The translations under genes were made by a program, and so were the position numbers. A stretch of 32,502 nucleotides of DNA from Arthrobacter sp. GTDB lineage: Bacteria > Actinomycetota > Actinomycetes > Actinomycetales > Micrococcaceae. The stretch spans positions 1 to 32,502 of the forward strand of contig JASLBS010000144.1 in assembly GCA_030146405.1 (NCBI GenBank), read 5' to 3'. The notes under the pieces are model-generated. The model did not search any database, was not told where the DNA came from, and saw only the letters and a list, made by a program, of their open reading frames with translations. Every line of letters starts with the position of its first letter. Within the stretch, counting starts at the first letter, position 1. Positions 14,690 through 23,006 of the stretch are shown here, piece after piece.

Positions 14690-16606
14690 CTAGGCACGGG
14701 CCCGCGAGCGTGAGGCGCGCATGCGCTCATTGGCGTCGAGGATGACCTTACGGATGCGGATCGACTCGGGCGTGACCTCGACGCACTCGTCCTCGCGGGC
14801 GAACTCGAGGGACTCCTCGAGGGTGAGGTTGCGCGGAGGCGTGAGGTTCTCGAACGTGTCGGAGGAAGCGGCACGCATGTTGGTGAGCTTCTTCTCCTTC
14901 GTGATGTTGACCTCCATGTCGTCGGCGCGCGAGTTCTCGCCGATGATCATGCCCTCGTACACCTCGGAGGTGGGCTGGACGAAGAACGAGCCACGCTCCT
15001 GGAGGTTGATCATGGCGAACGGGGTGACGACGCCCGCTCGGTCCGAGATCATCGAGCCGTTGGTGCGGTACTCGATATCGCCGGCCCACGGCTCGTAGCC
15101 CTCGGAGATCGATGCAGCGATACCGGCGCCGCGCGTGTCCGTGAGGAAGCGGGTGCGGAACCCGATCAGGCCACGTGCGGGGACGGTGAACTCCATCCGG
15201 ACCCAGCCCGTCCCGTGGTTCGCCATGTTGGTCATGCGGCCCTTGCGTGCGGCCATGAGCTGCGTGACACCGCCGAGGTATTCCTCGGGTACGTCGATGG
15301 TCATGTGCTCCATGGGCTCGTGGAGCTTGCCGTCGACGGTCCTGGTGACGACCTGTGGCTTGCCGACCGTGAGCTCGAAGCCTTCACGCCGCATCTGCTC
15401 GACGAGGATGGCCAGGGCGAGCTCGCCACGACCCTGGACCTCCCACGCATCCGGACGGGCGGTGGGCAGGACGCGGAGCGAGACGTTGCCGATGAGCTCC
15501 TTGTCGAGGCGGTCCTTGACCTGGCGGGCGGTGACCTTCGCACCCTTGACCTTGCCGGCCAGCGGCGAGGTGTTGATTCCGATGGTCACGGAGATCGCAG
15601 GGTCGTCGACGGTGATCAACGGCAGGGGCTGCGGATTGTCCACGTCCGTGAGCGTCTCGCCGATGGTGATGCCCTCGATGCCTGCGACGGCGACGATCTC
15701 ACCGGGGCCGGCGGACTCGGTGGGCACGCGGTCCAGTGCCTTGGTGGCGAGCAGCTCGGTGATCTTGACGGACTTCAGCTCGCCGTTCTGGCGGGCCCAG
15801 GCGACGGTCTGGCCCTTGCGCAGCGTGCCGTTGAAGATGCGGAGCAGTGCCAGGCGCCCGAGGAACGGTGAGGCGTCGAGGTTGGTCACGTGGGCCTGCA
15901 GGACGCCGTCCGGGTTGTACCGGGGCGCCGGGATGTGCTCGATGATCGTCTGGAACAGGGGCTCCAGGTTGTCGTTCGTGGGGACGGTTCCGTCGGCGGG
16001 CTGCTCGATCGATGCGGCACCGGCGCGGGCTGCGGCGTACACCACGGGCACGTTCAGGATCGAGTCCAGGTCGAGGTCGGGGACCTCGTCGGCGAGGTCG
16101 GACGCGAGTCCGAGGAGCAGGTCCATCGACTCGCTGACGACCTCCTCGATGCGGGAGTCGGGGCGGTCGGTCTTGTTGACCAGGAGGATGACGGGGAGCT
16201 TGGCCGCGAGGGCCTTGCGGAGCACGAAGCGCGTCTGGGGCAGCGGGCCCTCGGACGCGTCGACGAGGAGCACGACGCCGTCCACCATGGACAGGCCTCG
16301 CTCCACCTCGCCACCGAAGTCGGCGTGGCCCGGGGTGTCGATCACGTTGATGGTGATGGTCTCACCCTTGGCGGAGGGTCCGTCGTAGAACACGGTGGTG
16401 TTCTTGGCGAGGATGGTGATGCCCTTCTCGCGCTCGAGGTCACCGGAATCCATGACACGATCGGCCACGTCGCCGTGCGCCGCGAAAGAGTTGGTCTGCT
16501 TCAGCATGGCATCGACCAGGGTGGTTTTTCCGTGGTCAACGTGAGCCACGATGGCTACGTTGCGGAGATCGCTGCGGACAGCGGTGTTGCCTGTGGTTTC
16601 AGACAT
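14690..16606 (-). CDS. typA: Ribosome-associated GTPase TypA/BipA
   Basis: A 638-residue translational GTPase of the elongation-factor family that binds 70S ribosomes and supports ribosome assembly and stress adaptation. G1 is AHVDHGKTT (21-29); REKGITI-type G2, DTPGHADFGGEVER (G3) and NKTDRPD (G4) follow. Domains II, III and V come next, then the TypA-specific C-terminal domain with VPARGLIGFRTRFLTDTRG and SSDTFENLTPPRNLTLEE. It ends in a basic tail rich in Arg/Ser. The ATG at 16606 has no strong Shine-Dalgarno; a TAGATA (16626-16631, minus) 19 nt upstream could be the -10, giving a very short leader. Length is slightly above the E. coli protein (607), mostly N- and C-terminal. Confidence 0.96.
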   Translation of the reverse strand: MSETTGNTAVRSDLRNVAIVAHVDHGKTTLVDAMLKQTNSFAAHGDVADRVMDSGDLEREKGITILAKNTTVFYDGPSAKGETITINVIDTPGHADFGGEVERGLSMVDGVVLLVDASEGPLPQTRFVLRKALAAKLPVILLVNKTDRPDSRIEEVVSESMDLLLGLASDLADEVPDLDLDSILNVPVVYAAARAGAASIEQPADGTVPTNDNLEPLFQTIIEHIPAPRYNPDGVLQAHVTNLDASPFLGRLALLRIFNGTLRKGQTVAWARQNGELKSVKITELLATKALDRVPTESAGPGEIVAVAGIEGITIGETLTDVDNPQPLPLITVDDPAISVTIGINTSPLAGKVKGAKVTARQVKDRLDKELIGNVSLRVLPTARPDAWEVQGRGELALAILVEQMRREGFELTVGKPQVVTRTVDGKLHEPMEHMTIDVPEEYLGGVTQLMAARKGRMTNMANHGTGWVRMEFTVPARGLIGFRTRFLTDTRGAGIAASISEGYEPWAGDIEYRTNGSMISDRAGVVTPFAMINLQERGSFFVQPTSEVYEGMIIGENSRADDMEVNITKEKKLTNMRAASSDTFENLTPPRNLTLEESLEFAREDECVEVTPESIRIRKVILDANERMRASRSRARA

Positions 16607-16734
16607 GCGTGAGTACTCAATTCAGTATCTACTGCGGGAAAGTGGTGGCGGCTGCAGTGCGCGCCCTATCACCAGTCTAGTCGCTCCGGAAAAACAGACC
16701 TAATGCTAGCTGCCGACCGGGACTCCCGGGCAGA

Positions 16735-16773
16735 GCACGACGGCGGCCCCCGTTCGGAGGACCGCCGTCGTGC
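16735..16773 (-). terminator. Terminator of the BCCT transporter gene
   Basis: A perfect 12-bp stem GCACGACGGCGG (16735-16746) with CCGCCGTCGTGC (16762-16773), GC-rich loop, about 50 nt after the transporter stop. There is no long T-run. The arms share the ACGACGGCGG core with the galE/gltA terminator. Confidence 0.75.
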
Positions 16774-16823
16774 GTGTGGAGGGATGCCAGGACCCAGCCC
16801 CGCCGTCGCCGACGGATGCATCC

Positions 16824-18620
16824 CTACCGGCGTCGGGGGCGTTTGGTGGGCTCGGTGCGGGCCCCATCCTGAATGCCCTTCTGGACCTCTCCGACCTCGA
16901 TGCCCGCGGTGTTGGTCGAGAAGTCAGCGAGGTGCTCCTGCACCTGGCGTTCGACCCGCCCGGACATCGACTCGTTCACCTGATCGCTGACGCGATCGGC
17001 CATCGCCGTGGCAGCGAGCTTGCGCTGGGCAGCCTGCCACACCTGGTGCTCGTGGTGAAAGCCGCGCGCCGTGGCCACACACATGAGGAGGATCACGAAG
17101 CTGAACGGCAGGGCGGTGAGAATGGCGGCCGTCTGGATCGAGGCGAGCCCGTCATCGCCCACGAGCAGGAGGGCGATGGCCACGAGCGCTGCGAGCATCG
17201 CCCAGAACACACGGATCCAGTTCTGCGGGTTGGAATCACCGCCGGTCGAGATCATGCTCATGACCAGCGCGCCCGAATCCGCCGAGGTGATGAAGAAGAT
17301 GGCGATGAGCAGGATGGCACCGATGAGCAAGGCAGGACCACCCGGAAGATCACTCAGCAGACCGAACAGCGCATTCTCGGTGTCCACCGAACCGTCGTCG
17401 GCGATCAGGCCTCCCTGTCCGAAGATCTCGCGGTAGATGGCAGATCCGCCGAGAACGGAGAACCAGAGGAACCCGAGCGTCGTGGGCACGAGCAGGACGC
17501 CCGCGACGAACTCGCGCACGGTGCGTCCCTTCGAGACCCGTGCGATGAAGATACCGACGAAGGGCGCCCAGGACATCCACCAGCCCCAGTAGAACGTGGT
17601 CCATGCTGCCTGCCAGGCCTCGCCCTCGGCACCGGAGAACGCCAGGGTGTTGAAGGTCAGGCCCACCACGTTCTGGAGGTAGTGACCGATGGACTGCACG
17701 AACTCGCGCAGCAGGAACAGGGTGGGACCCGCGAAGAGTACGACCAGCAGGAGTGCACCCGCGAGGATCAGGTTGACGTTCGAGAGCCACTTCATTCCCT
17801 TGCCCACCCCCGAGAGGAGGGAGAGGATGGTCAGCGCGGTGATGCAGAGGATCAGCCCTATCTGGGTGAGCTCGGTGGCCTGCGCGATGTTGGCCTCCTC
17901 GAGACCCGCGGACATCTGGAGGACGCCGAGCCCGAGCGAGGTGGCGACACCGAACAGCGTACCCACCAGCGCGACGACGTCGATCGCATGCCCCCAGGCA
18001 CCCTTGACGCGGTCCCCGAGCAGGGGCTCGAGGGTCCAGCGAATGGAGATGGGGCGGCCTCGGCGGTGGACCGCGTAGGCGATGGAGAGTCCGACCACCA
18101 CGTAGATGCTCCATGCGTGCAGTCCCCAGTGGAGGAAGGTCTGCGTGATGGCCTGCTGCCCGAGCTGGATGTCCGAACCCGTGACGCCGGGGCGGGGGCT
18201 GGCGAAGTGGTTGAGCGGCTCGGCCACGCCCCAGAAGACGAGGCCGATACCCATGCCCGCCGCGAACAGGAGGGCGAACCAGGACAGGGTCGAGAATTCG
18301 GGCTTGTCGTCGTCCTTACCGAGGCGGAAGTCCCCGTAGCGGCTGAAGCCCATCCAGAGGGAGAAGACGACGAAGAATGCGACGAGGGCGACGTAGTACC
18401 AACCGAAGCTGCCTATCACGTTCTCCTGCAGACCACTGAACAGGGCTGCTGCGGATTCGGGGGAAACGAGGGCGAACGTGACGAAGAGTGCGATGATCCC
18501 GGCTGCCGGGATGAAGACCGGCAGCGCCAATCGCCCCCTTTGTCCCGTGCTCGTGTCCGGCTCGCCTGCTGCTCCCTTCGGTGGCCTGCTCGAGGCCGCT
18601 TCGTTGGGTTTGGTGCTCAC
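16824..18620 (-). CDS. BCCT-family betaine/choline/carnitine transporter
   Basis: A 598-residue secondary transporter with 12 predicted membrane helices, probably sodium-coupled uptake of glycine betaine or a similar compatible solute. The family stretches GMGIGLVFWGVAEP (near 120) and FYWGWWMSWAPFVGIFIARVS (helix 8, aromatic box for the trimethylammonium group) are intact. The N-terminal 35 residues are polar. The C-terminal tail (about 515-598) is long and ends in a basic run (TKRPRRR), similar in layout to osmosensing tails of BetP-type carriers. The start is GTG 18620, with AAGGAG as Shine-Dalgarno. Two inverted repeats lie 100-170 bp upstream. The exact substrate cannot be settled from sequence. 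Confidence 0.92.
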   Translation of the reverse strand: MSTKPNEAASSRPPKGAAGEPDTSTGQRGRLALPVFIPAAGIIALFVTFALVSPESAAALFSGLQENVIGSFGWYYVALVAFFVVFSLWMGFSRYGDFRLGKDDDKPEFSTLSWFALLFAAGMGIGLVFWGVAEPLNHFASPRPGVTGSDIQLGQQAITQTFLHWGLHAWSIYVVVGLSIAYAVHRRGRPISIRWTLEPLLGDRVKGAWGHAIDVVALVGTLFGVATSLGLGVLQMSAGLEEANIAQATELTQIGLILCITALTILSLLSGVGKGMKWLSNVNLILAGALLLVVLFAGPTLFLLREFVQSIGHYLQNVVGLTFNTLAFSGAEGEAWQAAWTTFYWGWWMSWAPFVGIFIARVSKGRTVREFVAGVLLVPTTLGFLWFSVLGGSAIYREIFGQGGLIADDGSVDTENALFGLLSDLPGGPALLIGAILLIAIFFITSADSGALVMSMISTGGDSNPQNWIRVFWAMLAALVAIALLLVGDDGLASIQTAAILTALPFSFVILLMCVATARGFHHEHQVWQAAQRKLAATAMADRVSDQVNESMSGRVERQVQEHLADFSTNTAGIEVGEVQKGIQDGARTEPTKRPRRR

Positions 18621-18720
18621 TGACGTGCTCCTTCATGGATTGGTTGTGGCCCCGCGAATGCACGCGACGCCCTTCGGGTATCGCGCTGGAACCACCCCCA
18701 AGGGTACAGAGGGCCTGTGC

Positions 18721-18755
18721 GTCGAAGACGTGGAAGGACGGTCCCGACCTTCGAC
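18721..18755. repeat. Inverted repeat upstream of the BCCT gene (1)
   Basis: GTCGAAG (18721-18727) and CTTCGAC (18749-18755) form a 7-bp dyad with a 21-nt centre. It lies about 100-135 bp before the BCCT start. It may be a regulator site or a leader stem. Confidence 0.4.
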
Positions 18756-18758
18756 AGC

Positions 18759-18788
18759 AAGGGTTGCAGCGGTTGGGTGCAACCCCTT
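18759..18788. repeat. Inverted repeat upstream of the BCCT gene (2)
   Basis: AAGGGTTGCA (18759-18768) faces TGCAACCCCTT (18778-18788): an 8-bp exact core GGGTTGCA/TGCAACCC with 9 nt between, extended with one extra C. It is immediately next to the first dyad. Confidence 0.5.
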
Positions 18789-18928
18789 CGGCGGACGCAT
18801 CCGCATCATTCCGGCACTGTTGTCACCGGGCGAAGCAGCGGAGGAGTCCGGTCAACGTGAGCCAATCGTTACATCACCCGGCCTCTCCGTGCCGATTTTC
18901 CTGCCCGGAATGCAGGGTAGAACCGCCC

Positions 18929-18957
18929 TTGACCCGTTCTGCCCTCAGGCCTAGGGT
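18929..18957 (+). promoter_or_regulatory. Promoter of the GPH symporter gene
   Basis: TTGACC (18929-18934), 17-nt spacer, TAGGGT (18952-18957). The expected start site (about 18964) falls inside the palindromic operator at 18960-18975, an arrangement in which a bound LacI-type repressor blocks initiation. A second AT-rich -10-like box, TAATAT (18979-18984), lies downstream. Confidence 0.65.
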
Positions 18958-18959
18958 CA

Positions 18960-18975
18960 GAGAAAACGTTTTCTC
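18960..18975. promoter_or_regulatory. LacI-family operator, copy 1
   Basis: A perfect 16-bp palindrome GAGAAAACGTTTTCTC with the central CG typical of LacI-family operators. The 14-bp core AGAAAACGTTTTCT is repeated exactly at 21520-21533, upstream of the regulator gene and the oxidoreductase operon. Confidence 0.85.
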
Positions 18976-19037
18976 AGCTAATATGTTCCTTCATTCCATG
19001 GATGGGCCGGACCCGCACCAGAAGAAGGGACCACCAC

Positions 19038-20387
19038 GTGACCAGCAGGACGCCAACGACGCCCGGCCCTGTCAGCATCATCAGCTACGGTGCCGGTGAC
19101 GTCGCGAACAGCATGACGTTCAGCACGGTGGGGATGTTCCTCCTGCTGTACTACACGGACGTCGCCGGTATACCGCCGGCTGCCGCGGGTACCGTACTCC
19201 TGCTGGTGGGCCTCTTCAATGCCCTGACCGACGTGGTGGCCGGGCGCCTCGCCGACCGCAACCATTCCCGGCGCTGGGGGAAGTTCCGCCCTTTCCTCTT
19301 CCTGGGCCCACTCCCCCTGGTGCTCTGCGCGGCGATGTTCCATGTGCCCGCACTGGGGCCCACCGGCACACTGGTCTACGCCTACGTCACCTACTGCGCC
19401 TACTCCTTCGCGTACAGCCTCGTGAACGTCCCTTACGGAGCACTGGCCGGTGCGATCACCCAGGCACCACGCAGCCGTGCTCGGCTGGCGAGTGCGCGGA
19501 CCATCGGAGGACTGGGTGCGACGTCCGCGCTCGGCCTGTTCGTCGCACCGCAGCTCGAGTCCGGGTCCGACATGCAGGCGGTCTTCACGTGGCTCACCGT
19601 CAGCTTCGCCGTCGCCGGCACCGGGCTGTACCTCGTCACCGCTCTCGCCACCCGTGAGCAGATCCCGCAGCGGGTCCGGAAGCTACCCCTTCGAGAGGTG
19701 GGTGCGGCGCTGAAGGGCAATGTCCCGCTTCTGGTGCTGTGCATCAGTTCGCTCCTGTTCATGACCTCCAACGTCGTCACCAACACGGCGCGCATCTTCT
19801 ATCTCCGGGATGTGCTGCATCGGCTCGATCTGTTCCCCGTGGTCGCCGTTCTCCAGGTGACCGTCACCCTGGCCCTCGCCGCCTGTGCTCCGCGGATCGT
19901 CGTGCGCTGGGGCAAGTGGACCGTCTACATCACGGGCGGTGTGTGCGGCGCCGTCGGTGGTGTTCTCGTCTTCGCCGCACCGGCGGAGCTGACCTGGCTG
20001 GCGCTCGTCGGGATCATGCTCGGCTTCGTGGGTGGCGCCGGCGTGAGCATCATGGTCTGGGCCCTGGTGGCGGACACCGTGGAGTACGGCGAGTGGAAGA
20101 CGGGCGTGCGGACGGACGGGATCAACTACTCGCTGCTGTCCTCCACGAGGAAGATCGGGATGGCGATCGGCGGCGCTCTCGCGGCCTTCTCGCTCGCCTG
20201 GGGCGGGTACGTCTCGGGTGCTCCCGAGCAGTCGGACACTGCCACTCTCGGCATCCGCGTCGCAGCGGGACTGGCGCCCGCCGTCGTCCTCCTCCTCGCC
20301 GTCGCCGCCATGCGCTGGTACCGCCTGACCGACGGCGATCACGCCGAGCTCGTCACCTCGATCGAGTCGCGCCACCGCACGGACTGA
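19038..20387 (+). CDS. GPH-family sugar:cation symporter
   Basis: A 449-residue MFS-type transporter of the glycoside-pentoside-hexuronide (MelB-like) family, with 12 predicted helices. Signature parts are the DVVAGRLADRNHSRRWGKFR loop after helix 2, LVNVPYGALAGAI near helix 4, and VALVADTVEYGEWKTG-like sequence with VEYGEWKTGVRTDG late in the protein; all are diagnostic of GPH carriers. The GTG at 19038 is preferred over ATG 19002 because AAGGGA sits seven nt before it and the extra 12 residues are basic and unlike the family. It is controlled by its own promoter with an overlapping LacI operator, and is convergent with the LacI gene. Its substrate is inferred to be a uronate or glycoside from the enzymes downstream. 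Confidence 0.88.
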   Translation: MTSRTPTTPGPVSIISYGAGDVANSMTFSTVGMFLLLYYTDVAGIPPAAAGTVLLLVGLFNALTDVVAGRLADRNHSRRWGKFRPFLFLGPLPLVLCAAMFHVPALGPTGTLVYAYVTYCAYSFAYSLVNVPYGALAGAITQAPRSRARLASARTIGGLGATSALGLFVAPQLESGSDMQAVFTWLTVSFAVAGTGLYLVTALATREQIPQRVRKLPLREVGAALKGNVPLLVLCISSLLFMTSNVVTNTARIFYLRDVLHRLDLFPVVAVLQVTVTLALAACAPRIVVRWGKWTVYITGGVCGAVGGVLVFAAPAELTWLALVGIMLGFVGGAGVSIMVWALVADTVEYGEWKTGVRTDGINYSLLSSTRKIGMAIGGALAAFSLAWGGYVSGAPEQSDTATLGIRVAAGLAPAVVLLLAVAAMRWYRLTDGDHAELVTSIESRHRTD

Positions 20388-20416
20388 GCATCACCGGCCG
20401 GTACTGCTCACGGCGT

Positions 20417-21433
20417 TCACGACGGTGCCGGCCCGGTACTCCCGCGGACGATCACCTCGGGCTGGAGAACGGTCGCGAGCCGGACGGCGTCGTCGTCGTC
20501 CGCCAGCACGGCGCTCATGCGCTGCCATGCCATCTCGCCCAGCTCGGTGATCGGCACGGCGGCGGTCGTCAGTGTGGGGGTGGTGTAGCGGGCGAAGGGA
20601 ATGTCGTCGAACCCGGTCACGGAGATCTGCCCGGGAACATCGACGCCCCGCTCGTGCAACCCGCTCAGGAGACCCATCGCCACGAGGTCGTTGAAGGCGA
20701 GGACCGCGGTGGCACCGGTCGCCAGGATGGCGTCGGCGGATTCGTGCCCCTCCGCGAAACTCACACCGCCCGGGATGGTCCGCAGCTCGATCGAGGTGTT
20801 CCCCTCCATGAACTTCTCGAGCCCTTCCACCCGAAGACGGTTCGAGGCACTTCGCTCGGGCCCCGCCAGGAACACCAACTTCCGGTGCCCCTGCGCCACC
20901 AGATGGGCGGCGAGGTCCTGGATGCCCTGCCCGTAATCGGCGGAGAGGCACGGCGTGTTCTCGATCGCCGTCGAACGGTTGATGAGCACCATGGGGTGCA
21001 GTGCCGAGGCCATGTCCTGCAGCTCGGCATCGCTCATGCGCGGAGCGCACAGGATCACGCCGTCGCAGCGACGCCTCGCCTCGGCTGCGAGAATCGCCTC
21101 CTCGCTCGAGACCTCGGACGAGTCCGCGATCAGCACCCGGTAACCGTCCCGCGCAGCCGCCCTGCTGACACCCCGGAGCATGGCCTGGAAGGTGGGGTTG
21201 GCGAGGTCCGGAACCACCACACCGATCGTGTCGGTCTTCCCCAGGGCCAGGCTGCGACCCACCGAGTTGGGCTGGTACTTCAGCTCGCCGGCGGCCTGCC
21301 GAACGCGTTCGGCGATGCCGACGTCGACGGAGAAGTTACCGTTCATGACGCGTGACACGGTGGCGTGCGACACCCCGGCATGCTTGGCCACATCTGCGAT
21401 GCCGATGCGTCGGGACGGTGATCTCTTGGCCAC
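20417..21433 (-). CDS. LacI-family transcriptional regulator
   Basis: A 338-residue repressor-type regulator. The N-terminal HTH is clear (GIADVAKHAGVSHATVSRVM), followed by the hinge helix KYQPNSVGRSLALGK-type segment. The periplasmic-binding-like effector domain has GVVVPDLANPTFQ, FNDLVAMGLL and SVTGFDDIPFARYTTPTLTT, all standard. The GTG at 21433 is chosen because an excellent Shine-Dalgarno (AAAGGAGGA) lies six nt upstream; a frame opening at 21508 would add 25 residues not seen in the family. An AGAAAACGTTTTCT operator is 87 bp upstream and an identical one controls the symporter, so autoregulation and control of both flanking units is likely. The effector is probably a sugar acid, but this is inference. 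Confidence 0.93.
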   Translation of the reverse strand: MAKRSPSRRIGIADVAKHAGVSHATVSRVMNGNFSVDVGIAERVRQAAGELKYQPNSVGRSLALGKTDTIGVVVPDLANPTFQAMLRGVSRAAARDGYRVLIADSSEVSSEEAILAAEARRRCDGVILCAPRMSDAELQDMASALHPMVLINRSTAIENTPCLSADYGQGIQDLAAHLVAQGHRKLVFLAGPERSASNRLRVEGLEKFMEGNTSIELRTIPGGVSFAEGHESADAILATGATAVLAFNDLVAMGLLSGLHERGVDVPGQISVTGFDDIPFARYTTPTLTTAAVPITELGEMAWQRMSAVLADDDDAVRLATVLQPEVIVRGSTGPAPS

Positions 21434-21494
21434 GAATCCTCCTTTGGTGCGGTGGGGCATGTCCGGTGTTGCCCTTGACGGACTTGTCGGCGAG

Positions 21495-21523
21495 TTGATA
21501 GAAAGCATATACGGCTGTAAGAA
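21495..21523 (+). promoter_or_regulatory. Candidate promoter of the sugar-acid catabolic operon
   Basis: TTGATA (21495-21500), 17-nt spacer, TAAGAA (21518-21523). The -10 lacks the final T, but the spacing is ideal and the operator at 21520-21533 overlaps the -10. The start at 21597 would then have a leader of about 65 nt with its own Shine-Dalgarno. Confidence 0.45.
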
Positions 21524-21533
21524 AACGTTTTCT
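21520..21533. promoter_or_regulatory. LacI-family operator, copy 2
   Basis: AGAAAACGTTTTCT, identical to the core at 18961-18974. It lies in the divergent gap between the LacI gene and the oxidoreductase gene, so one site can control both. Confidence 0.85.
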
Positions 21534-21596
21534 CATCTGCCGAGCCGAGTGGATCCGAGGTAGGATCCCGAACCCGACCCCGGAGAGGGACATCGA

Positions 21597-23006
21597 GTGA
21601 TCAACGTCGACACCGAGAACATCCAGACCACCGCCGCCCGCACGTCAGAGATTCCGGGTGCCACCACGCGCTTCGCGCTGATCGGAACCGGCGCCCGCTC
21701 GGAGATGTACATCCGGGCCATCCTCGGCGACCACGCGGACACGGCTGAACTCGTAGGCCTCAGCGACACCAACCCCGGCCGCATCGAGTACTACCAGGGT
21801 CTGATCCGTGAGTTGCGCGGGAACCCGGAGGGCTCGGTGCCGACGTTCGCCCCGGACTCCCTCACCGCCTTCATCCAGGAGAACGCCGTCCAGCGGGTCA
21901 TCGTGACCTCGCCCGACCACACGCACGCGGCGTACATCGTCGAGGCGCTGGAAGCCGGTGCCGACGTCGTGGTGGAGAAGCCGCTGACCATCGACGCGGA
22001 GGGCTGCAGGCGCATCACCCGTGCGGTTGAACAGACGGGCCGCAGCGTGATCGTGACGTTCAACTACCGCTACTCACCACGCAACAGCGCGCTCAAGGAG
22101 ATCATCCAGAGCGGGGCACTCGGGAAGATCACCTCGGTCGACTTCAGCTGGATGCTCGACACCGTGCACGGAGCGGACTACTTCCGCCGCTGGCACCGCG
22201 ACAAGGCGAACTCCGGCGGCCTGCTGATCCACAAGGCGTCCCACCACTTCGACCTGATCAACTGGTGGATCGACGACGTCCCGCGGCGCGTGTACGCCTC
22301 GGGCGGATTGCGCTTCTACGGTGACGAGAACGCGCGTGATCGTGGGCTCGGTCCACGGGCGGAGCGGGGGACGCACGAGGCCTCGCAGCAGGACCCGTTC
22401 GCGCTGGACCTGAGGGACGACGAGCGGTTGCGGGCGCTCTACCTCGAGAACGAGCACCACGACGGATACCAGCGCGACCAGGACGTGTTCGCCGGTGGGA
22501 TCACCATCGAGGACAATCTGGCGCTCGTGGTGGACTACGAGCAGGGCCCCACGCTGAGCTACTCCCTCAACGCGCACAGCCCGTGGGAGGGCTACCGCGT
22601 GTCCGTCAACGGCACCGAGGGGCGCGCCGAACTCGAGGTCGTGGAACGCGCCGCCGTCTCCTCGAGCACCGACCAGAAGAACGTGGTGGACCCCAGTGCC
22701 ACGCCCGTCGAGGAGGACGACCTCGTGCGACGCAACGGCGAGCGGCTGATCGTCCAGAAGCACTGGGAGCCCGCCTTCGACGTGCCCATCGAGAACGGTG
22801 CGGGTGCCCACGGTGGTGGCGATGCACTGCTCCTCTCCGACCTCTTCAACGGGCCGGGGGACGATCCGCTCGGGCGGCCCTCGAGCTACATCGACGGCCT
22901 CAGCGCAGTCGCCGTGGGTATCGCCGGCAACGTGTCGCTCGCGACCTCCCTCCCGGTGATCATTCCCGAACTGGAACTGGGCCTCGCCCTGAGGCGTTCG
23001 GCATGA
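21597..23006 (+). CDS. Gfo/Idh/MocA-family oxidoreductase
   Basis: A 469-residue NAD(P)-dependent enzyme, first gene of the catabolic operon. The nucleotide-binding loop is IGTGARSE (29-36). VTSPDHTHAAYIVEALEAG leads to the conserved EKP at 127-129, and the active-site His segment is HKASHHFDLINWW (212-224). It is longer than the usual 330-390 residues; the extra sequence includes an acidic/charged insert at about 245-300. The start is GTG 21597, with GGAGAGGGA as Shine-Dalgarno. Its stop overlaps the next start (ATGA). Family members oxidise a sugar hydroxyl, often at C1 or C3; the present substrate is unknown, but operon context points to a sugar acid or its glycoside. Confidence 0.88.
   Translation: MINVDTENIQTTAARTSEIPGATTRFALIGTGARSEMYIRAILGDHADTAELVGLSDTNPGRIEYYQGLIRELRGNPEGSVPTFAPDSLTAFIQENAVQRVIVTSPDHTHAAYIVEALEAGADVVVEKPLTIDAEGCRRITRAVEQTGRSVIVTFNYRYSPRNSALKEIIQSGALGKITSVDFSWMLDTVHGADYFRRWHRDKANSGGLLIHKASHHFDLINWWIDDVPRRVYASGGLRFYGDENARDRGLGPRAERGTHEASQQDPFALDLRDDERLRALYLENEHHDGYQRDQDVFAGGITIEDNLALVVDYEQGPTLSYSLNAHSPWEGYRVSVNGTEGRAELEVVERAAVSSSTDQKNVVDPSATPVEEDDLVRRNGERLIVQKHWEPAFDVPIENGAGAHGGGDALLLSDLFNGPGDDPLGRPSSYIDGLSAVAVGIAGNVSLATSLPVIIPELELGLALRRSA

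Larger units (their letters stand above)
18621..18928. other. Intergenic region upstream of the BCCT gene
   Basis: No open frame here has coding character. The stretch holds two successive inverted repeats (listed separately) and, on the plus strand from 18929, the symporter promoter. I found no clear -35/-10 pair for the BCCT gene; a minus-strand TACCCT lies near 18700 but lacks a -35 partner. Confidence 0.5.

Noticed and set aside
16770..18623. A 617-codon open frame on the plus strand
   Set aside because: It is antisense to the BCCT transporter, whose family motifs are unmistakable. The plus product is Glu/Gly/His/Arg-rich with no domain.
18960..18975. Terminator hairpin
   Set aside because: A loopless AT/CG palindrome with central CG, duplicated near a LacI gene, is an operator and not a terminator.
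20393..20402. Palindrome ACCGGCCGGT between the symporter and LacI gene ends
   Set aside because: Ten bases without a loop are too short and too common in GC-rich DNA to call a terminator or site.
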